A stretch of DNA of 64,000 nt from Elymus sibiricus (lineage: Eukaryota > Streptophyta > Magnoliopsida > Poales > Poaceae): contig CM077672.1 in NCBI GenBank assembly GCA_039707655.1, positions 195,214,537 through 195,278,536 on the forward strand. Direction: 5' to 3'. Of the stretch, positions 58,501 to 64,000 are shown one piece after another. The notes under the pieces were generated by a model that ran no database searches, was not told the DNA's origin, and worked only from the letters and a program-made list of their open reading frames with translations. The position numbers and the translations under genes were made by a program. Numbering within the stretch: position 1 is the first letter of the stretch; each line of letters starts with the position of its first letter.

Positions 58501-60149
58501 TCACACTCTCGACCTCGGAATGAGTCACGGATTATATCGCCGAGGACTCCAGTTGAGGAACACCTTGAGGTTCCTCGGAAGGCGGTGGCTGGGCGGAAGC
58601 CGCTTAGGGGGGCGGGATATTCGTTTCCGAGGCCTCTGGTGCTGGTGTGTCGGAAGATGGGGGAGGCCTACAAGTTAAACCTAGATAAATCTCACCATTT
58701 AATGAGGGAAAAAAGGAGTCTTTTAAGACTATAAGAAGATCACACTTACAAAGTGGAGGAGGGTAGCTCTTGCGTCACTTGCTCCTCGGTAGTAGCCTGG
58801 CCGATGACTGGCCCTGGATTTCCCCTCGGCCCGTTCCCTTCTTGGCTTGAAGCGTGCCTCGAGCGTTTGGACCGATGACCCCTGGTCAAAGGGGCATAAG
58901 TGCTCGCGGGTGGAGCAACACTGGAGATGGGTCGCTTTCGTGAGGCCGGACGCTTGACGACAGCCGTATTAATAGAGGGGGGTGCCACCCCCACACGGTC
59001 AAATATGATGGCCACTTAGGTGCCGTCAACGCCCTCCTGGTAAAAGACTCCATCTTTGAAGATGAGGTTAGTGTGAGGGTCCTCGGATAAACCAAGGTTG
59101 TCTTCGCTGACATAAAGATCCAGTTGAGGAGGGGAGAATTCACCATCTCAATCCATCTCTTCCAGTTCTGTTCGGATATATTAAAAAGCTGATCAGGAAG
59201 ATAAATATCTTGTTCAGAAATATAAAACTTCGGGTAAGTGGCTCACTGTTTAATGGTCTTATAATAACATAAGCCATCGGACATCGGCTCCTTGACGAGG
59301 TTGGCTTTCTCGCCTTTGAACATGGCTTCCAGTGCAGCCCCGATTGCTTGAGGATTCTCGAACCCTTTCCTGATTGCTCGGGTCGCGTCGTCGGTTCTGT
59401 TGTACCTCCATAGTGGGTGGGTACGTTGCTGAAGAGGCTGGGCTCCTCGGGCAATAGCTACCACCATCACATTAATGATGGTAAGCCTGTGGTGGCCAAG
59501 ACATGCTACCTGGGCGGCTAACCTAGCCACCTCGGAACCCCTGTCTCGGGACTGGGTCCTCGGACTCCAGTTGTATCGCTTCGTTGGAGGAGAAAGAGAA
59601 AAGGGGGGAAGTCCTTACCGAGGAGGGCCTTCGAGTGGCACGTCAGAGATATAAAACCACTAGCTTTGCCATGTCTTGCTATCCTCTTTGGGTGTGCCGA
59701 CGAGGTATCCAGCTCTGGCGATTCTACACGCCTCGGCCCGACAAACCTCAAAAAGATTGCCATCTCGGATGCGAGGAACCAGGTAGAAATATTTGCACCA
59801 CAAGTCGAAGTGGGCCTCACACCCGAGGAAGGGCTCACATAAAGTGACTAAACCGGCTAGAATTGAGTGTGAGGTGGTGGAGCTGGATCCTGTAGAAGTG
59901 CATAAGGCCCCTGAGGAAGGGTTGGATAGGAAAGCCTAGTCCCAGGAGGAGCTAAGGAACAAAGCACACCCACTCATTACCTTGTGGCGTTGGGAAGTTG
60001 TCGTTAAGGACACCATCGTCCAAGGAGACCAACCCCGACGGATCTCCGTGAACTCCAGGTCAGGAAGGTACCCAGAGGTAGAGAGTTGGTTTAGTTGCCC
60101 TTAAGCAATCGAGCAGGTCTTCCAGTACCCCTCGAGAGGGCCGGTAGGG
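58501..60149 (-). pseudogene. Tat2 antisense gene, 5' part
   Basis: N-terminal exons of the second antisense gene, minus strand. The clearest piece is 59530-59243. Its GAQPLQQRTHPLWRY parallels IQPLQERAHPMWLY in the Tat1 gene near 4400. Further upstream, fragments near 59850-59690 fit the plant gypsy-type transposon domain in shifting frames. A Pro/Arg/Ser-rich exon at 59015-58750 ends at a GTAAGT donor. The last exon before the insertion (58680-58501) continues in frame at 32348 once one ACGCA copy is removed. In-frame stops (for example TAA at 59016-59018) make it non-functional. Element F cuts it at 60149. Confidence 0.68.
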
Positions 60150-61181
60150 TGATAGAGGCAAAGGTGTCCCGTCTTTTGATGAGATGGTAGCTATCGTTTT
60201 GGGTGGAAGTAGACTTTGACGATCCGACTACGAATGTGCGAAGACGTCGCGCCTTAGCAATCGCTAAACCAACTTTGAGAGGTTATTGACCACACCGGAG
60301 CACGATCAACCTGGCCACGAGGGTCTATTTCCTGCGAGCAAATGAAGAACAAGCAAGAAACTGAGATTGCAATCTGAATATTGTGAATATAAGAGGAAAG
60401 TTTTATTAATCAAGTGGGGTTCTGTGACGTCTTGGTCTGGTCGTTGAACACAAATGAAGTACGCGAAGTTGCAGCTATGGCGAACTTTTAATCTAAACAA
60501 AACCCAAGGAAAAAGCTACTAGATTGATCTACTTATATAGGATCAATGGGTGGTGGCCAAGGAGGTGGGAGGACATCCCATGGCAGCCTAAAACTAACCC
60601 TAGGTCGTACAAGGCCCATGGGCCCAAGTGGAGGTGACGCAACACCTTTGGACTTGTAGTTTGACTCGGATTCTGCTGCAGCGTCGGACTATTTCGGCAA
60701 TATCTCCACGCTTCATACGAATTTTAAGGTGGATCCCATTGGGTTGGAAAGTGCACGAAATAAAATTTCCAACAAAAAAAGAATCACCCAATTCTGAGTT
60801 CGGGTGTAAAAGTTGGAAGCGTTTGAAGTCAGGTATGTCTGTGCAGTCCGAATCCGAGTCCAGAACATGATAGACTTGGTCTCTAACTTCTCTTGGGCCA
60901 AAAGTGATGTGAGAGAACTTCTTGAACAACACCTAAACATCTTCTTTGACACGAGAGGACTTCTTGAACAACACCTAATCATTTCCTTTTACTTTGTCTT
61001 CACATGTGGTTCGTACAAATGTTCAACAATTCTGCATTTAGGCATGAAATAAAAATAGGTGAAGTATTTTTGTTTCGGATAACATAAATAAATTATTGCA
61101 TAATTCTTATAAGAAATCATCTTACAAATATGCATGTATGCAATATTTGTGGTCGTATCCAAGGTAGCCATGTCCTCATCA
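60150..61181 (-). repeat. Element F 3' LTR
   Basis: A 1032-bp LTR. The end at 60150 matches the start of the other LTR at 63961. The other end, TCATCA at 61181, abuts a purine tract on the minus strand. A TATA box (CCTATATAAG, minus) lies at about 60531-60541. A 20-bp direct repeat containing TTCTTGAACAACACC occurs at 60918 and 60960. Confidence 0.82.
60531..60541 (-). promoter_or_regulatory. Element F LTR TATA box
   Basis: CCTATATAAGT on the minus strand inside the 3' LTR. The 5' copy lies outside the window. Confidence 0.65.
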
Positions 61182-62615
61182 TCCTCCCCTTCTTGAAAAC
61201 AAAGCCGTCCTCGGCGTTGCTTAATCTGAAACATGGCTGACAAAAGAGACAATGTGTACATGTTGTATATGTATATGTCATCCATTTTTATTTCCTTCAG
61301 TTTTTGCACATCTAACACATTTATACGTGAGTATGGCAGACTACCATCACAAGAAGTAGATGACATGAAAATATTGCAACTCAGTTTGCACATATAAGTG
61401 AAGCTCTTATTCATATCTAAAGATTGACAATGTTCATCATTAAACCATCCCAATATCGGTGAATAAACTTTAATAGTTTCATAATTACATGCTACAACAT
61501 GTTGTAATAAGCAAACATGCAACAAGTCATTCAACACAGAATCGTCGCCAAGATTAGAGGTCATATCAAAATGATTAAACATTGGCACAATTATTTTCAA
61601 ACGTAGTTGATCCAAATCTGATTTATTTCCTGATTCACATGGTTCTTTCGCATCAACGATTAATTCAATGGGTGCACTCAAAATTGTTGGTATTTCGGTT
61701 GTTTGATCAGATGACACATTCATAACAGTAACACGGTTCACTAAAATAGGTGTTGTGCTCAAATCAATAGGTAACTCAACACATGATGTATTCAAGTCAA
61801 CTAGGCATTCATCATCCTCATGTGAAGTTGTGTCATCAATACCTTTATTATTACCTTGTCGCAATGACTCAGATGATGTAGGTACGGATGATGGCAAGGT
61901 ACCATAGACTTGAGGCGATGCCGCACTCACAATCTGAGGTGTGGCCGCTCTAGTAGGTGCAACAGAGGAGGAAACAACCGGTGGTGGTGGGCATGAACTG
62001 GAATAGTAGTTGTCGTAGTCGCCCAATGCATCCTCCTGTATCTGTCTCTCAAAGGTACACGCACGAACATACATACCAATAATGCAACGAGGAAAATACT
62101 GAAATCTTGCACGAATGTCATGGTTCAAACCATGAAAAAATCTATTCATTGTATCATCCTCAGATTCTTCTATGTCACAATGATGCATATAAGATTTGAA
62201 CTCTTGCTAGTAAGAATTAACAGTGTTACTGCCTTGTTTTAATTGTTCCAATTTGCGAAGCAATTCACGACGATAGTAAGCAGGAACAAATTGATGTCTC
62301 ATTTCATCTTTCAAATATTTCCAAGTTTTGGATTGATTATCAATGTTTTTCTTATGATACATACTCCACCAAACGGAAGCAAAACCAGTAAATTCTTGAG
62401 TGGCAGCTCGTACTTTCTCAAGTTCAGAAAAATCATGGCTAGTAAAAAAATTGTTCTACCTCAAGCTCCCAAGAAAGATAAATAGCAGGATTAAATCTAC
62501 CCTCAAATGGCAGTAGAGAGATAACCTGACCATATGTTTGTGTGTGTTGTCGCACTTCTCGTAGTGGTGAAGATGTGCCCGTCGTCGAAGAACTTCTAAC
62601 TCCGAAACCTGTCAT
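60989..62615 (-). pseudogene. Element F gag with unusual C-terminal extension
   Basis: It starts at the ATG at 62615 (MTGFGVRSSS). The N-terminal part leads into a gag core (GRFNPAIYLSWELEVEQF, GFASVWWSMYHKK, MRHQFVPAYYRREL, LNHDIRARFQYF). A run of seven T/A near 62444-62450 shifts the frame, and a TAG at 62207-62209 interrupts the core. From about 61950 to 60989 the frame stays open for over 300 codons but matches no pol domain I know. This part is Ser/Pro-rich, then acidic, with Cys-containing stretches. It ends by running through the PPT into the 3' LTR. No CCHC knuckle is visible. Confidence 0.75.
61182..61194 (-). promoter_or_regulatory. Element F polypurine tract
   Basis: The minus strand reads AAGAAGGGGAGGA directly before the LTR start TGATGAGGAC. 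It lies within the 3' part of the long gag ORF. Confidence 0.78.
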
Positions 62616-63949
62616 GTTTAGTAGAAAGAAGAAACAAAATTCAAGAATAATGTTTCTATAAACTACTAGGATGTGGTGGTAAAGCGCTCACAGTAAAGCA
62701 AATATCAATATCTTACAAGTTCTTACCATGCAGCAGGTGGTGACCGGCAACCAGCGGTGTCGAATAACTCCGAAGATTAAGTAAAGCGATTGCCAGGTGA
62801 ACGTATGTATACACGGTGTAGAAATATGTGGAGCTGGGTTGGCTTTATATATATGGTAGCAAAAGATTAGCAATAATCAATTCAGAAATGCAATGTTGAA
62901 TAAACACTCAATGACGGTACTGTGCTGGTCTTAGGCTAGACCGGACTAGAGACGCGAGCCTAGAACACTAATGGGGTCACAGCGTAGCACAACTAGCAGC
63001 AACAAAGGATATGAAGTAGCTCTGGACAGCAAGATATAAGCGAAGATCACAATGGCAGTAAAAATAATGATGAGAAACAAGCTCCAAGCAGGATATACCA
63101 AACACTCTCTCTCCAACTTTCCTCTGGAAAAGTTTGTACAATTTTCTGATAATTTTTCTCAAAAAGGCTATTGACTCAAACTTTTCAACACAAAAAGAAT
63201 CACTCAATTCCGAGTTCGTATGAGGAGGCAAAAAATTCTAAAACTGGCCTGAAAAACTGTAACAAACTGTGTTCGCGAACTTCGGAGGGCAAAAAGACCT
63301 ATTTAGAAGATGATTTTGAGGTGCCAAATATTGAACATGCTTTTGCAACTAATCAGATGCGGCTCGTCGCTAGCTTTAATTTGAGTACTCGTGGAGCCAA
63401 AACGGACTTCGTATGAGAAAGATATGCCTGTTTTACTGAACACTGCGCAAAACAGATTCAAATCCGAATTCAGGTACGAGATTGAGTCTAGATAGATCCG
63501 AATTCCTTTTTTCTTTTCTTTTTTTTCTCACTTTTTTTCTCTCATTTTTTTTTTACTTTTTTTCTTTCTCTTTTTTTCCTCTTTGCAAAACAAAGTAGAT
63601 AAGATGCAGATTGGATCAAGCGAAGACGCGAACGACCTCAAGTATGATTATGACAATGAACGATGGGGAGCATGTGGTGAAAACTGATGGATGACGGTGG
63701 TTGACAGTGGAAGGGATGATGATGCAGCGGCGGTGTGACTAATGTGAACAGACCACGAAACTCTAAAGGAACTAGACACTAAGACCAGCAACTTGACACG
63801 ACAATGCAACCGATAATTCAACAAAGCAAAACACCGAACAGAAAATTGCACAAGGCTCAGATTGGTTCAGATATGATGATTTGGACAATAGGTAAGAAAA
63901 TAAATCTAATCTAGGGATAACTGGAAATTCTCACCGAGCAACCTGAAAA
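62616..63949 (-). other. Element F leader region, noncoding
   Basis: It lies between the PBS and gag start. It contains a long T/CT-rich tract at 63508-63590 (purine-rich on the element strand). A phrase near 63185 (CACAAAAAGAATCAC.CAATTC) resembles the 3' LTR near 60774. No gene supported. Confidence 0.65.
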
Positions 63950-63958
63950 CTGATACCA
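63942..63958 (-). promoter_or_regulatory. Element F primer binding site (iMet type)
   Basis: The minus strand reads AG then TGGTATCAGTTTTCAGG after the LTR end. TGGTATCAG matches the 3' end of plant initiator tRNA-Met, the commonest plant LTR primer. Confidence 0.78.
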
Positions 63959-63960
63959 CT

Positions 63961-64000
63961 TGATAGAGGCAAAGGTGTCCCGTCTTTCGATGAGATGGTA
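63961..64000 (-). repeat. Element F 5' LTR, first 40 bases only
   Basis: Identical to 60150-60189 except for one T-to-C change. The rest is outside the window. Confidence 0.88.

Larger units (their letters stand above)
60150..64000 (-). mobile_element. Element F: LTR retrotransposon with gag only, 5' LTR cut by window end
   Basis: A minus-strand element with a 3' LTR at 60150-61181. A second copy of its TGATAGAGGCAAAGG end is at 63961 and runs off the window. The interior of 2.8 kb has a PPT at 61182, a gag-like gene and an iMet-type PBS. No protease, RT or integrase is seen, so it is non-autonomous. The left flank is the Tat2 antisense gene; the target duplication (TAGGG expected) cannot be tested. 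Confidence 0.85.

Noticed and set aside
1..64000. Host protein-coding, tRNA or rRNA genes
   Set aside because: Every sizeable ORF with recognisable motifs belongs to a transposable element, and no tRNA or rRNA signature was seen; short matches to tRNA ends are primer binding sites.

Overview
The window looks like intergenic DNA from a large grass genome, most likely Triticeae (wheat, Aegilops or barley type). I see no host protein gene, tRNA or rRNA. Almost every base belongs to a transposable element (TE), mostly Ty3/gypsy LTR retrotransposons nested in one another. Elements are lettered here only for reference. The Triticeae assignment rests on general knowledge of LTR types; the nesting rests on LTR pairs, target-site duplications (TSDs), primer binding sites (PBS) and polypurine tracts (PPT) read from the sequence.

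Left block (1-18986). A diverged plus-strand LTR end (H, 1-979) and about 500 bp of unassigned DNA precede element G (minus strand). The 3' LTR of G is split by a complete 13.5-kb Tat-clade element, Tat1 (2358-15881, TSD GAGAT). Tat1 carries gag, protease, RT/RNase H and integrase on the minus strand. It also carries an antisense multi-exon gene on the plus strand with its own TATA-like promoter. The two coding units converge on a roughly 20-unit, 73-bp tandem array in which each unit contains a hairpin-capable inverted repeat.

Middle block (18987-30225). Element A is Athila-like, minus strand, and its left LTR is truncated. It holds a non-autonomous hAT element (TSD ATCTCACC), which holds a PIF/Harbinger transposon (TSD TTA) with a broken DDE transposase gene.

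Right block (30226-60149). A second Tat-type antisense gene (Tat2) is split inside one exon by a 26-kb insertion, element B (32354-58495, TSD ACGCA). The 3' LTR of B contains element D (32405-51777, TSD ATGCA), a coding-poor LTR-like element. D contains C (33317-41158, TSD AGAGG), a gag-protease-only element, and E (42773-50163, no matching TSD), which carries one acidic ORF.

Right edge (60150-64000). Element F (minus strand) has one complete 3' LTR, a gag ORF with a long unrecognised C-terminal extension, an iMet-type PBS and the first bases of its 5' LTR.

All coding units carry stops or frameshifts, except the 217-codon ORF of E. The most unusual features are the hairpin array between convergent sense and antisense units of Tat1, the CCGAGTGA motif spread through Tat1, a hairpin whose loop is flipped between element families, PPT-like repeats inside the Athila-like elements, and the F gag extension.
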